DNA from: Lingula anatina
Lineage: Eukaryota; Brachiopoda; Lingulata; Lingulida; Lingulidae
Direction: 5' to 3'
NCBI RefSeq assembly: GCF_001039355.2
Contig: NW_019775912.1
Location: 1 to 50,671 of the forward strand
DNA length: 50,671 bases
The position numbers were made by a program, and so were the translations under genes. This document shows positions 1 through 14,085 of the stretch, one piece after another. The notes under the pieces were generated by a model that was given only the letters and a program-made list of their open reading frames with translations, was not told the DNA's origin and ran no database searches. Positions within the stretch are counted from its first letter, which is position 1; every line of letters starts with the position of its first letter.

Positions 1-985
1 ATGTAGCCTGCAGTATTTGCGGTAAGCGTACCAAGTTTTAGGCCGCTCCGATGCCCGGCAGTATTTTATTTCGATTATTATGTTTAAAATTGTGGCTTCT
101 TGTTTCACAAGCTCTTTCTATTTTATTGTCTCTATGGAGGTATATGGGGACTTTACGACATTCGGTTTGAAGGTTTTAACCACTTGTTATAGTTTATTTT
201 TGCATTGTATTGGATTAATGTGGCAGTCTAAGGTTGTTCTAGGTAGTTTTCAAGTTTATCAACCCGGTTTTAATATCATTTAGCGATTTTACGACAATCG
301 TTTACTATCCAATCAAGGTGACAGCCGAGCGTGGTCTCTTCAGCTCTCACACGCCTCCCCACGCCTCGTCCCTGCGGGGGTACAGTCATTATATCTCGGC
401 TCCTTTCGCCATGCAGAAGCTACCTGTGAAATATTAAGTGCACATGCTCATCAATTAAACTTGAGGTGAAGAAAGCATGGCGGCTGGAGGCGATCGAAGA
501 AAAAAAGCTCTTCTGTTCTATTATCTTTCAAAACAGAGACGGAAAAAGGAATGAATTGGCCCGTAGAGCAGCAATGAATCGGCTATCTATGGAGATAATG
601 TCACCAGAGATATTCACGGAGATACCCTACTCAATTACTGTACTTGAAATTTTACTTTTGAGTACCAACGCAAATGAATGGCTTTTCACATCCATCTTAT
701 GCTGTTGTGAAAAATTATCGTCGGTCAATTTCTTTATTAGAAAGGGGGATGTTTTCATGATTAAGATCCCTATGAATTTGCGCACTTAATATTTCTCAGG
801 TAGCTTCTGCATGGCGAATTGAGCCGAGATTTAATGACTGTACCCCCGCAGGGACGACGCATGGGGAGGCGTGTAAGAGGCTGGGAGACTATAAAAAGAT
901 TAGGCGGATTTTCTTTCATGTACGTCCGCCATATTTAGTTCCTGGATTTGAAGAGACATGGCTCAACTCGTTGTGAATGCGGTAT
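1..985. mobile_element. Harbinger-like MITE copy, right end and extended left part
   Basis: Shares its core (360-880) with the elements at 12464-13009 and 16816-18382. The stretch 205-345 is the reverse complement of 17824-17980. The right end near 880-980 has the family terminal sequence (gactat..aagattaggcgg, then ggctcaactcgttgtgaatgcg). It carries a start ATG at 477 for the family small ORF, but an extra A in an A-run shifts the frame. It lies upstream of the first SMYD exon seen. Confidence 0.7.
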
Positions 986-2132
986 ATGGTAAATTTATAA
1001 TCACACCAAGGTTTATCTTAGATAGAATATTTTATGAATAAATTTACTAGTACGTATGTTTTAACATATAATTAAAATTATATAAAGATTATTTTTTCAT
1101 TCACAAACAGCTAGGCAAAATAATTACCAATTAGAGAAATGGTAATGCACCAATTGTATTGTATGATAATTAATATATCATATTGTACAAGGTCATGACA
1201 ATCTATGTACCAGTACAGAAATAAATAGAATTGTAATCTCTTAGAGCATAAAAGTTAGGAAGTTCCGTATGTTAGTCAGGTAATTTATACAATCATGGCT
1301 GCAGAAGTTTGCAAGGAACTACAGTTGCTGCAAATTTGGTGCAAATTCACAGGAAAATAAAAAATTTCATGAAAACTTGCAAAGGAGCTACGTAGTATTT
1401 ACTTCTCTTTTTCATGGTCATATGAAGGTGGAATTTGCAGCAAATTTGCTGTGACCTTAAAATATTTGGGGAAGGGCTTTGTCTCCAAACTGTTGGTCAT
1501 AATATATATACAGTGTGGTTGACAAAAACATTAAAACATTCTCATATTGTTTGTGCTATATTTCTTGACACACAAATCTTCAATAAATTCTGGGTAACAT
1601 ACCAGTATGAATGTCAATTCCATGATTAAGAAAAATTGTTACTTGGTGGGGCAGGGGTTGGGGTATGTGTTGTATGTCTAGGGGGATGGAAAAAAGTCAA
1701 TCAATTATTACAATTGGTGGAAAAAAATGTACTGTAACTACTAGTATATGGGTCTAAGAAATAAGTCAAGACTGAAAATTTTTGCCATCATTTCAATATA
1801 TGCTGCATTGATAATGTTATTTGAATCTCCCATATCTATGCCATAATGACAACCATTAATTAGTACTAATTGTGTAGCTGCTGAACTTGTCATTCAACAG
1901 GAACGTTTGATATAGCTTCATAGGGAAACACGTTGCATAAACATTTACATCTTAATTGTGTCAGGAAGGTAAAAGTAATTTTTGTTTCTCAGGTTGATCA
2001 AGAAATGTGCTCAAGGAGATGAAGTATTAGAACAATATATGGATACTCTGAGTAGAAGAAATACCATTATAGTTCCAATTAATATTGACAGATTTTTATT
2101 TTTGATAATGGTAAGCAGTTTCCACATTTTAG
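986..2132. other. Non-coding stretch upstream of first recognised SMYD exon
   Basis: AT-rich; no exon or known repeat recognised. The missing SMYD exon that should precede 2133 was looked for here and not found. Confidence 0.5.
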
Positions 2133-2199
2133 GTCAGAGGAAGCACTGAAAAGGTGTTCAGCCTGTGCAGTTGTCAGATACTGTAGCATCAGATGTCAG
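2133..2199 (+). CDS. SMYD3: SMYD3-like exon: MYND zinc finger core
   Basis: 67-nt exon after 'cacattttag' and before 'gtaaaa'. It reads SEEALKRCSACAVVRYCSI then RCQ, which supplies the inner Cys pairs of the MYND finger (protein-interaction zinc finger). It begins with one base of a split codon, so an upstream exon must end in phase 2. That exon was not found. Confidence 0.88.
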
Positions 2200-5100
2200 G
2201 TAAAAGAATTAAATTCAAGAGCAGTAAGTGTGTATGTATGTCTATGTGTAAAATTATTTTGGTTTGTATCAGGCTTCATAAACGGATTAGGCATTTCCTA
2301 GCATGAGCCTCAGATTCCTGATTGCAAATGCCAATATTAACGAGCTCCACCTCAGATTAACAAGCACAACGTTAAGTTAACGAGCACTAACGCATATTGC
2401 TGCTGTATTAATACGCGGCATGGATATAGTGGAATATGCTAATGCAGTAGTTTGGTTTGTTTTGAGAATTTTTATATAATATGCGTTTATTTTGCTCAAG
2501 TTAAAATATCGATACATGGAAACATATTTTCTCGTCAAAATCTATTAGTAATGATCTAGCCACTTTATTTGGCTGTGGCATGGACGTTAAAAATCCTTTC
2601 TCTTTCGTAGAAGAGACAGAAAGGGGAGCTAATATTACTCGTTTGCACCCATAAATCTCTGCAGGTTCCACCATTATATCTCTTGTATCTTCCGCTATCT
2701 TGAAAATAGTCCTGAGTTGATTAAAGAACCTGTATGTAAGCAGCCAGGGGCCCCAATGGAAGTGGGACAAATTGATAGTGCTTGGAATCGCTAAGTTTGT
2801 GCTTGGTAACTTTACGTTGTGCTTGTTAAACTGAGGTGGGGCTTGTTGATATTGGCATTGGCGCTAGGGAATCTGAGGCTTGTGCTCAGAAACAGCAATT
2901 ATCGTTTATGAGGCCTGTTTATGCAGAGGCACATCATCTGTGTGTCATTGCTGCCATCGATGCCAAAGCTGTTGGTGTTTATCTTTAAAGGTGAAAGAAT
3001 AAGTGGAAAACCATTTGACCTTTTGTTTGCAAACTAACAGAACTGATGAATATAAGTAAAATACAGGTCAAGTTTAAAAATCAGCTTGATCAGACCATTT
3101 TTCCAAAAGTCATTCTTCTTAGACATATTTTAATAAAACAGTCTCATTGTTGAACTAATTAGATTTGTGTAAGTGTTCCTTTGACATTATTTGCATCTTG
3201 GCAATTGTGTTAATTGATTATATTAAAATGGTGGTAAATCTGTTATTGTTTATTGTGTAATCAAGTATCAAAAATGGTGATTAACTAATATGCATGTAGA
3301 GGCAATTTCAATCCTTCACTATGTTCAGAATCTCAGAATAGAGCAGGTTGGGCATTTAAAACATTTTTATTGATGTTTTCCTCATCTCACCATTTTGTTA
3401 GTTGATCATATAAAATTAAAAATAAATGGGTTATTTTGTATTATGTAAAAAGTGTTGATAATGGAAATAAACTCATTTCAGTACAGTTATCTCTTGTTTA
3501 CATTTTGGCATTTTTTAGGTGTGACTTTGAAGTTCCATAGACATGAAGACTTATGCTAGTCACATAAATATCTAAATATCTGTGTTACGTGCAATGCATA
3601 ATTAAAGATTGGTGGTGTTGGGCTGCTAAGCATAATGTAATATTGCATCAAAATTGAAAAAAATCCTATTTTGGGCACTGCTTCTAGGTGACCATATAAG
3701 GAAAACCATGTCACTTACTATCCTCAAACTTAAAGAAAAGATACGTACAAGATACGTACAAGAAACTGTAGAACCAAAATACCAGTATAGCTTCATTTGG
3801 TTAACTTTTCTGGAAGTTATAGTTCTTTGTGAAATTTTAATTGTTCACAAATCGGTATTTTCTAGTTGTGACTTTGAACTTTCATAGGCTTGAGTACCTT
3901 TGCTAGTCTCATTTTCTGAATATCCATGATACTTATTTTTTATGTACAGACACAGATGTGTCTGTACATATAGCCATCACCTGTGTCTGTTGTCGCCATC
4001 GCCGCAGTGATCGCTGTCGCCGTGCACTTTTACAGATAACACGTTAAGTGGAAAAACATTTTTTCTTTCAGCTTGAAACTTACAGAATTGATGAATATAC
4101 ATAATACATAGGTCAAGTTCGAAAATCAGCATGATCGGGCCATTTTTAGGGAAGTTATGCTGTTTTTTCACTTTTTTCAGCATATATGCAGCAACGATAA
4201 CATGATAAGTGAAAACCATTTTACCTTTTGGCTTGAAACTTACAGAACTGATGAATATTCATAATCTGCAGGTCAAGTTCAAAAATCAGCATGATCAGGT
4301 CATTTTTAGGGAAGTTATGCTGTTTTTTCACTTTTTTCAGCATATATGCAGCACCGATAACATGATAAGTGGAAAAGCATTTTACCTTTTGGCTTAAAAC
4401 TTACAGAACTGGTGAATATTCATAATACGCAGGTCAAGTTCGAAAATCAACATGATCAAGCAATTTTTATAAAAGTTATGCTCTTTTTTCAATTTTTCTG
4501 GCATTTACGTATGCAACACCAATAACACGTTAAGTGGAAAATGTTTTTCCTTTTGGATTGAAACTTACAGAACTGATGAATATCCATAATATGCAGGTCA
4601 AGTTCGTAATTCTGCATGATTGTGCCATTTTTATAAAAGTTTTGCTGTTTTTTCACTTTTTCCAGCATATATGCAACACCTGTTATACATTTAAAGGAAA
4701 ATTGATTGGCAAATTGTCTTGAAATTCACAGGGGTGATCAATGTTACTAAAACACAGATTAAGTTTTGAAAATAAGCTTGATCAGTTAAAGTTTGGTGAA
4801 GTTATGCCTTTTTGGTGTTGAAAATGGAAATAAACTCTTTCAATACAGTTTTCTCTTGTTTATGTTTTGGGATTTTCAAAGTATGACTCTGAACTCTATG
4901 GGCTAGTCACATTTTCTGAATATCCATGATACTTTTATTTCATTATTAAAAAAGTTATGGTTATTATGCTGTTAAGCGTTGTGTAATATTGCATCAAAAT
5001 TGAACAAAACCCTATTCTGGGCACTGCCTCTGTAGTGGCAATGAAAGGAAAACCATGTCACTTGCTCTTCTCACACTTACAGGAAAGAAACATAGGACTG

Positions 5101-8100
5101 AAATACAGCTTCAGTTGAAAAATTGTCTCATTAGTTAATTGTTTGGAAGTAATACAGGTTTTTTTGTGAAAACTTTTATCTTTCACATGTTGCAATTTTC
5201 ATGTGGGACTTAGAGCTCCCTTGGACATGAAGCCCAGTGGTAATCAAATTTTCTTAATGTCCATGTTTTTAATAGTAGATATTTTAAAATTGGTGGTATT
5301 TATACAGTTAATCATTATGTAATGTTGCATCAAAATTGACAAAAAACCTACTTTGTGCTCTGCCACCATTAATATTATGTAAAGTAAAGTGTTACTTTCT
5401 ATTTTTTTAACTAGTCTTACAAGAATGATTCTTAGGATTGACATACAGCTCATATTAGAATTGGATTATCATTTTTATTAAATTTATGCATTTTTTATGA
5501 AATTTTCATTTTTCTCATTCTGGTACTTTCTAATTGTAAACTTGAACTCTGATGGGCCTGAAGCCTTATGCTTTTACTTTCATCAGTGTTACCTGTTGTG
5601 CATAATTAAAATTTGATGTTCACTGTGCAGTTAAACATAATGTATTATTGCATCAGAATTGGTAGTCTCCTGTTTTTGTGCATTATTGTTTTCTGCTTTT
5701 CTTAAGGTGTGACTTATGGGCCTGAAGACCTTTGATAGACAAATTTGTGTGGTCAGTCTATAAATTCCCCTTGGGTGTTCACTAGGCTAAGTTCAGTGCT
5801 ATAAACTCATTTGCCTAATTAAGTGGCCATTAAATGAGATTTCATAAAGCACACTTGTTGATATTTCCCTGTAAACTCCCAAAGGTTAAGCTCTCTGCTA
5901 GACAACATAGTGTCCATAATAAGGAAGCAGTGAATAGCAGCTTTTTAATTTTTTCTCCAACACTGGCATTTTCAAGATGTCACTTTCAACTCCCATCCAC
6001 CTGAGGCTCTGCACATTTTCTGTATTTCCACACAAGCAGTTGTATTGGTATTTATGTCTTTAAACACTATGTAATATTATTTTATGCACTGTCATCATTT
6101 TTCATATATTGGGACTTTCATCATGTGAATTTTAACTCTCATGGTCATGAAACTGTAATCTTATTGAAGGGGTGGATTGAGACCATCTTCTGGGTCTCCT
6201 GGAAGACAGATTTTAAAGTTTATATTGATGGGTATCTATTTTTTTTCTGTTGGAAGACCATCATAATGGAGGATGGATCAACAAAGATACTTTGGAATAC
6301 TGTCAGAAAATATCTCTGGATCTGCTCCTGTTATTGACCATGTTACCTGTTGTGCATGATTAAAAATCAGTGTTGACTGACTGTGCTATTATAAGCATTA
6401 TTTATTATTGCATCAAAATTGACAAAATGACCTATTTTGCATCTTTTTTTTTCTGTTTTTTTTTGTCTGTACATTTGACAGCTTTGCTGCCTTGTTATGT
6501 TTAAAGGTTCATTTTTTCTTCTAATTTATATCATAATATAAAATTTGGATTCCCTGTTTTCCCAATTCTAGTTATGTGGTGATCAGTGACTCTGCCATTG
6601 AAATAAACTAGTTTTGAAATTCACTACCTAATTCAATAAGATTTTTACAACATGTGATTATGTTTTTCACAGATGCTGTCATGTGTACAATTCCATGCTG
6701 TCAATTCTGTTTTCCTGCTTACTTTGAGTCCATGACACTTACCATTGTTTTGTAACAACAGTGTGTATCTCTGCACTTGGTTGGAGTTGTGGCCGTGGGG
6801 TTATTTTTTTGGATTAACATAGTGCATTGTTATCAATCACCTTACAACTGGATCCTTTGTAAAATGTTTATGAGTTGATCAGTCAGAAGGAAAAGGTCAT
6901 ATATATATGTACTTTTATTTTAGCGCAATTCCTGGACACTCCACAAAAAAGAATGTGTTTGTTTCAAAAGAATTGCACCAATGGTTCCCACTGATAGCAC
7001 ACTCTTGATGTTGAGGCTATTGCTGAGATTGGAGGTTTGTCACAGCGTAAAAATTTCAATATTAGCTTTATTAAAAGGTGTATACGTTAAAAATTTTTAC
7101 ATTTTTCATTATATTGATATAGTCGGTTATGTTCAGATACAAGCAAGATATATGCTTCATCTCCCCTATAATGTAGATGCATTACATACGCACTGTAAAA
7201 TATAACTTGCCTCTGAAAGCTGTGAATTTTACTAGATTTTCTTTTCAGAAGAATGACATTTCAATCACACCTCTGAGTAAAGAAGACCCACAGATTAGGA
7301 CATTCAATGATTTAATGTCACGTAAGAACTACATACACTTTTATTGCATATAGGTAATGATCATTTGTAATTTCATTGTTTCATTATATTTGATAAATTG
7401 ACATTTAAAATGAAGCACCTTTATTTAAATGTTTCTACCAAAAGTACATAGTCATATTTTTTAAGTCTTTGAAGTTTGTTTACAATGGTTTTGCCAAGGT
7501 ATCTTTTAAGGACACTGCAGGTTTCTTTTGTTTAGACACAGAAGATATAAAAGGTGATCCAAAAAGGACTGAACAGTTTGTCAAGATGTGTGTGGCACTG
7601 CAGCAATTTGTTGGAGATCAGCTCAAAGTACCCACTACAGAGCTGCTGGAAATTTTTGGGAAAGTGAGTTTAAAAGGATAATGGACAGAGTGAACTTCAG
7701 GCTTCCAATTTAGGGAAACATCACTCAGTCTGTATACTAGAGATATGTTTAAATTGATTACAGCCCTATAAATACTATTATAATAATGACAATAGATTAG
7801 TAAAATAGTGCATTTTAAGGGTGCAAAAATAGACAGTAAACCTGTTTTAACAACAAATAATTTTCCTTTTTACTATTTAACTTTATTTATAAAGAAGTAA
7901 AATAAAAAGCATAGATAAAAAAGTGGCCTCTAAAGTTTCCCAATTTTCCTATAAATAGCAATGATGGATGAAAAGTGTTGAAATGATAGTTTTGGCGATT
8001 TTTTGTTTTGTCCCTTTGTGCAAATTTTGGGTGTTATTTATTTGTTTATCATTGTCCATATAATCTCAATTTAGAGCATTTTTGCTGCGATGTGATTTTA

Positions 8101-9839
8101 TGAGGCATATTGCAAATTCAATTTTATAGCCTTATAATTATCAGTAGCTTGGTGATAGGAAGTGTAGTTTAAATCCTTGTTGACATTTTGTCAGGTTTTA
8201 AAGCCAGATAACTTTGAAAACCATAACAGAGAGACCCACTGTTACCAATAAAATTCAACTCATGTAAAATTCAAATCCAACCTTAAACTCTACACTAAAC
8301 CTGTGTTTGAAGGTTAGATTGAAAACAGAATACAGACATTCTTTAAAAAGAGAGAGAATGATATATGAATCTACCATTTTAATTTCAGATGATTATCAAC
8401 AGTTTTAGCATATGCAGTGGTGAAATGCAGCCTATAGGAGCTGGGGTTTATTTGAGGTAATTATGACACTCTTTTTCGTTTTTGCCACTTTGTCTTAAAT
8501 TCCTTTTGGATCTTTCATAATTTGAAATTTTTGCTTTAAGAAAAAAATTATCTTTGTTCAATATCTGTTTCCTTTTCCTTGGTTTTTAAGAATGTTCTGG
8601 ATCCTGTTGCACTAAACCATCAAGATCCGGCTCTGCTGGTACTGTTGTCATCCATTCCTGCAGTTTTAAGTAGGTCACAAAATCTTGCTTACTATCGCAG
8701 GATTGTCAAGTGTGAGACAGGGCTCTGTCTATCATAATCTTTTAAGACATTATTACAAAAACACACACTTTTAAGGAAAAAACCCTGGATTAACTCTGAA
8801 TGCAGGAATGGAGTCATTAACCATTGGTTAGTAGGGTGAAATTGCCGTTTACCCCGGGAAAATTTATTTTTTGGCCAAAATGAACAGTTATTATTCCTTT
8901 AAGTATAATAGAAAAATGTGTTAATTATTTTGGTCAAACTTACAAAAGTTGATTCTAAGATGCATCTTGAGTTAGAAAACCAGCCTGATTATGTTCTCTT
9001 TCTATAACCTAAGCAGTTTTTATGAGATGTTAATTTTTCACATATCAGGATTTGCACTGCTTGCATTTGAACTCTTAGGGCATATTCCCAGACATTTAGA
9101 TCGATCTATCCCTGAGGGGAGTCTTCCTAGATTACTGTCAGATAATCCGGCTTAAATGTCCGTCCTGCCTACTACAAGCTATAAGGGGGTAATTAACTTT
9201 CGTGCCCGCTCGGCTGACAGCTATTTAGCGTGAACCCCCAGGGAGTTAGGTCTATCTAGTTTGGATCAATCTAATCTCTGGGAAAGGGGTCTTATGGTGC
9301 TGAAGTCATATACCATATGCTTGTTACATATTATTTTGTGCATAATAAAAATTTGTTGTTGGTTTTGCTATTATGCATAATGTAATGTATCATGTAATCA
9401 TCAAAATTGACAAAATAACCTTTTTAGTGCATTGTTAATTCCTGCTATTGGTCTGTACATTTGACATCTTTGCTGCCTTGTAACAAGATTGTAATTCCTC
9501 TCTTGTTGACAGAAAAAAGTTATTAAATCTGATTTTTTTCTTGTCATCTGAACCACTGTCCTCCACTGTGTAAAAAGTAGTTATGATATATTATATGCAT
9601 ATTTCCTTTTCTCCTGCAGTCCGTCCATCTTGGATCATAGCTGCTGTCCTAATGCAACCACTGTCTTTGATGGCAACAAGTTGTATGTGAGAGCTGTGGA
9701 AGACATTGGGGATATATCGGAAGTAAATATTTGCATTAACTCTGAGAAATAGCATAACAAATGGAAATATTAAAATAACTTTTCTTGGAAAAAAGTATAT
9801 AACTTGAAGTATGCTAATGTATGTATGCATACTTGTCCT

Positions 9840-9916
<77 letters not shown>

Positions 9917-12900
9917 CAAGAGAGATAGAGAGAGAGAATACTATGAGATCCTGCCACAATCACTGGTACCTCCTAAATATAAATGCTTGTGTATTTAAAA
10001 CTGTTTTAGGTTAGGGTCAGTTACATAGACCAACTTGCTACAACATCAGAAAGGAAGCAACAGCTGATGGAACAATACTACTTCACATGTAACTGTGTTA
10101 TGTGCAGAGATAAACAGAGGGTAAGTTTTTATGGACAGCCTATAAATGTTTACTTGTGAACACCACAAAAGGAAAAGGAAATCACTTATTATTGTACCAC
10201 CAGCGCCATGCTGCAGTATGCATGATTTTAGTCCCAGCCAGTATCGTCTGCTGGCTCAACGCATGTCACTGTTACCACTTCCTCCTAAACTACAAGAACC
10301 CCTCTTATATGTAGGTCACATAATCTCAATACAAGCATGTGAATTTTGGGCTTTGTTGGTGCTTGAGTCTAGGTGTGACACTAGTCCCAGTACACCTTTG
10401 TCCAAAATTAAATGTTAAATATCTCCCAAACCGAAGAATTTTAAGGAGAAATTTTCTGAAGATGGCTGGAAGTCATATGAGGAGATTTCAATTATGCCCT
10501 TGGATTTGGCCTTTGACCTTAATTTCAAGGTCAAATGGGACAAAATTTTCTAAAGATGGGAAATGTTTGCAAACAAAAAAAAGATTAAATGTACCAATTT
10601 TCAGAAACTACTCAGACCTAACCTATAACATTACAGGCAAGTGTTACCCTTAGGGTCATCTTTCATTTTTGTGAATTTGGGGTCAATTGGTACATTTTCA
10701 CGGGAGAAACAGCCATTAGATTGTGAAACTGAAAATTCTCTCTAATTCTAGAACCATAAAAGCTAGAGACCTCTTGTTTTGCATTTTACAGAGCTTGTCA
10801 TGCCCAACACTGCAGGTGGTGTCCCTTTTTTTGTTTACCATACAGTTTACAAGTTGCACTATATCAAAAAGCACAACGTTGCAATACTCGGTGCTAAAAA
10901 TAAAATGAAATATAACAAATTTAGCAGAGATGCACCTTTTATTCTGTTGAACTTGAATAGGAAGTCATATACTGGCAATCGGACTGTGACCTTGAAATTG
11001 ACATTTGACCTACTTTTCATTAAGAACTGAGCTTTTCAACTTTTCCGTCCCAATGCTGTTTGCCATTGACCTAACCCCTACTCCCCCTTTTTTTTTTTTT
11101 TTTTTGTAACAAAGGAAGGGGGGAGGTTCAGTTTTTTCCATATGCTTAAAACAGTTAGAAGAGTGAACTCTCTATAATATACCATCCTATCTTGCATCTT
11201 ACTTGTACCTATAGATTAGTATAATAGTAAACAGTTGACCTTAGACTTCCTTTTCACCATGAACTTAAATTTGCAACTTTTCTGTCCCATATAATTCCAA
11301 AACTACCAGAGATATGCCCAGAGTTACTATTGAACTTGAATAGGAAGTTATATACTGGCAATCTGTGTCCATGATATTGACCTTTGACTCAATTTTCATG
11401 ATGAACTGCACTTTGCAAGTTTTCTGATCTTTATATCTCGAAAACAGCTAGAGGTACGCCCAAAGTTTTCATTGAACTTGAATAGGAAGTCATATATTGG
11501 CAATCTTACTGTGACCTTGAAATTGACCTTTGACCTACTTTTTTATGATGAACTGCACTTTGCATGTTTTCTGGCCTTTATATCTCCAAAATTGGCAAAG
11601 AAATGCCCATAGTTGCTATTGAACTTGAATTAGGAAGTCATATACTGTGACCTTGAAATTGACCTTTGACTTACTTTTTCACCATCAGCTTAACTTTGCC
11701 CCTCAAATGCTTGCTCCTCATATGCCCAGTGTTGTTCCTAGGTCTTCTCTCTTTGTCAGCATATATGCAACACTGCTAACACATTTCAAGGAAAACCAAT
11801 AGGCCTGTTGTCTAGAAAATCACAGGAGTGATCAATCTGACTAATATACAGATAAAGTTCGAAAGGAAAATACAGGTCAAAATGTTCAGACAGGCCAAAA
11901 CTTTCTAAAATAGGAATTTTTGCAAAACATCCCTAACGAAAAAAGTCTTATAGGATCCTATAAGATCCTATAGGAGCCTATAGGAAATTGGGCCAATTTC
12001 CTGTAGAATCCTATAGGATTTTATAGGATCCTATAGGACTTTTTCGTAAGGGAATTCTAATTCTAATTTTTAGAAATTAGCATACGTATACATGTAATAT
12101 TATGGGCAGGGATCACACTTCGGGTCACTGTCATCTTCGTGAATTTGGGTCAATCAGTGCATTATCATGCATGGGAGAAGCAGCCATTAGATGCAAAAAT
12201 TGAAAACTCACTAAGTCTGGAATTGTAAATACTACAGACCTCTTGTTTGTTGTATCCTTTAGAGTTTGTCAAATGCAGTACTGAAGGTGGTGTCCATTTT
12301 ATTTTGTTTTCCATCAGTTTGCAGAGGAGTCGATCATCAAAATTTGGTTGTAAATTAGCCCTGGTATTATTAACACATTCTTAGTAACAAAAATAGGTCA
12401 CATATAGATCACTTGATAGCTGCGGTGTAGTGAACAAACCATTGACAATATGCATAATAGTTAGAGCGCATTCTCAACGAATTAAGCCAGGCTTTACAAA
12501 GCCGGTGACCTAAAAATGGCGGACGTACATGAAAGAAAAACCGCCTAATCTTTTAATAGTCTCTCCGCCTCTCACACGCCTCCCCACACGTCATCCCTGC
12601 GGGGTACAGTAATTAAATCTCGGCTCCGAACATTAATATTTCCGTGAATATCTCTGGTGATATTATCTCCGTAGATAGTCAATTCATTGCTGCTCTACGG
12701 GCCAAATTATTCCTTTTTCGTCTCTGTTTTCAAAGATAATAGAACAGAAGAGCTTTTTTCCTTCGATCGCCTTCAGCTGCCATGCTTTCTTCACCACGAG
12801 TTTAACTGATGAGCTTGCGCACTTAATATTTCTCAGGTTGCTTCCGCATGGCGAACGGAGCCGAGATTTAATTACTGTACCCCGCAGGGACGATGTGTGG

Positions 12901-14010
12901 GGAGGCGGAGAGACTATTAAAAGATTAGGCGGTTTTTCTTTCATGTACGTGCGCCATTTTTAGGTCACCGGCTTTGTAAAGCCTGGCTTAATTCGTTGAG
13001 AATGCGCTCTTAGAGAGGGAGGGATTCTGAAACAAAAGTTATAAAAAGGGGGAAAATAATCAGAGGCAGCTTTTTCTTCTGATTCCCCATTAAGGATTTT
13101 GTTATTATTCTAACTTGGAATTTTTTTAGAATTGATATCATGTTTTATCTGCTTTCGCAATATTCATTCGTCAGCCATGTGTATTGAAAAGGAAATTTCT
13201 TTGGACAAAAAGAGTATTTTTTCAAAAATACTTTTCTTAGGATCAGAAGTTGTCCAGCCTGAGATGTCCCACAACTGGCTGTGATGGAGTTGTTTCACAG
13301 AATCATGGTAAGTAGTGAGCAGCATATGCATGCCACATGTATGGAACCCAAGGTGTTACGTAGTTTTAGGAAATTATCCACCATGTTTTGCTGAAAGTCA
13401 ATGCTTTTGCTGGAGAGTCAATGGAAACATTAAATAATGTTTTCTAACCTACAGAAAAAATACAAATACCCTTTCTGTGGCTGACTGAGGGACAATTTTA
13501 AAGAGTTAGGGCCACAGAAGTGTTTTTTGTTTTCATTAGATGCGTAATTAAACAAGGCAGCAAAGCTGTCAAATGTACAGACAAAAAACAGAAAATAAAG
13601 ATAAAAAACAGGTCATTTTGTCAATTTTGATGCGATAATTAATAATGCTTATAATAGCACAGTCAGTCGACACTGAATTTTAATAAAAATCTGACCATCT
13701 TCCTGACCCAGAAGATGGTCTCAATCCAACCCTTCAATAAGATGATAGTTTAAGGACCATGAGAGTTCAAATTCACATAAGTGTCAATTTTTGAAAAATG
13801 ATGACAGTGCATAAAATAATATTACATAATGTGGAAAGACATAAATACTAATACAACTGCTTATGTGGAAATAAAGAAAATGTGCACAGCCTCAGGTGGA
13901 TGGGAGTTAAAAGTCACATCTTTAAAATGCCAGTGATTGAGAAAAAATTAAAAGAAAACATAAAAAAATATAATTCCAATAAAGCTGCTATTCAAACTTT
14001 TAATCTTTTA

Positions 14011-14085
<75 letters not shown>

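Noticed and set aside
466-789. 107-codon ORF in the first MITE
   Set aside because: A different frame from the family ORF (start at 477), caused by an extra A; not conserved in other copies.
1993-2110. Open frame with good acceptor and donor just before the MYND exon (LIKKCAQGDEVLEQY...)
   Set aside because: Would leave a 22-nt intron before 2133, the frame does not join, and the sequence does not match the SET N-terminus.
9591-10014. ORFs on both strands rich in Ser-Leu or Glu-Arg repeats
   Set aside because: They are translations of the GT/GA microsatellite and overlap real SMYD exons.
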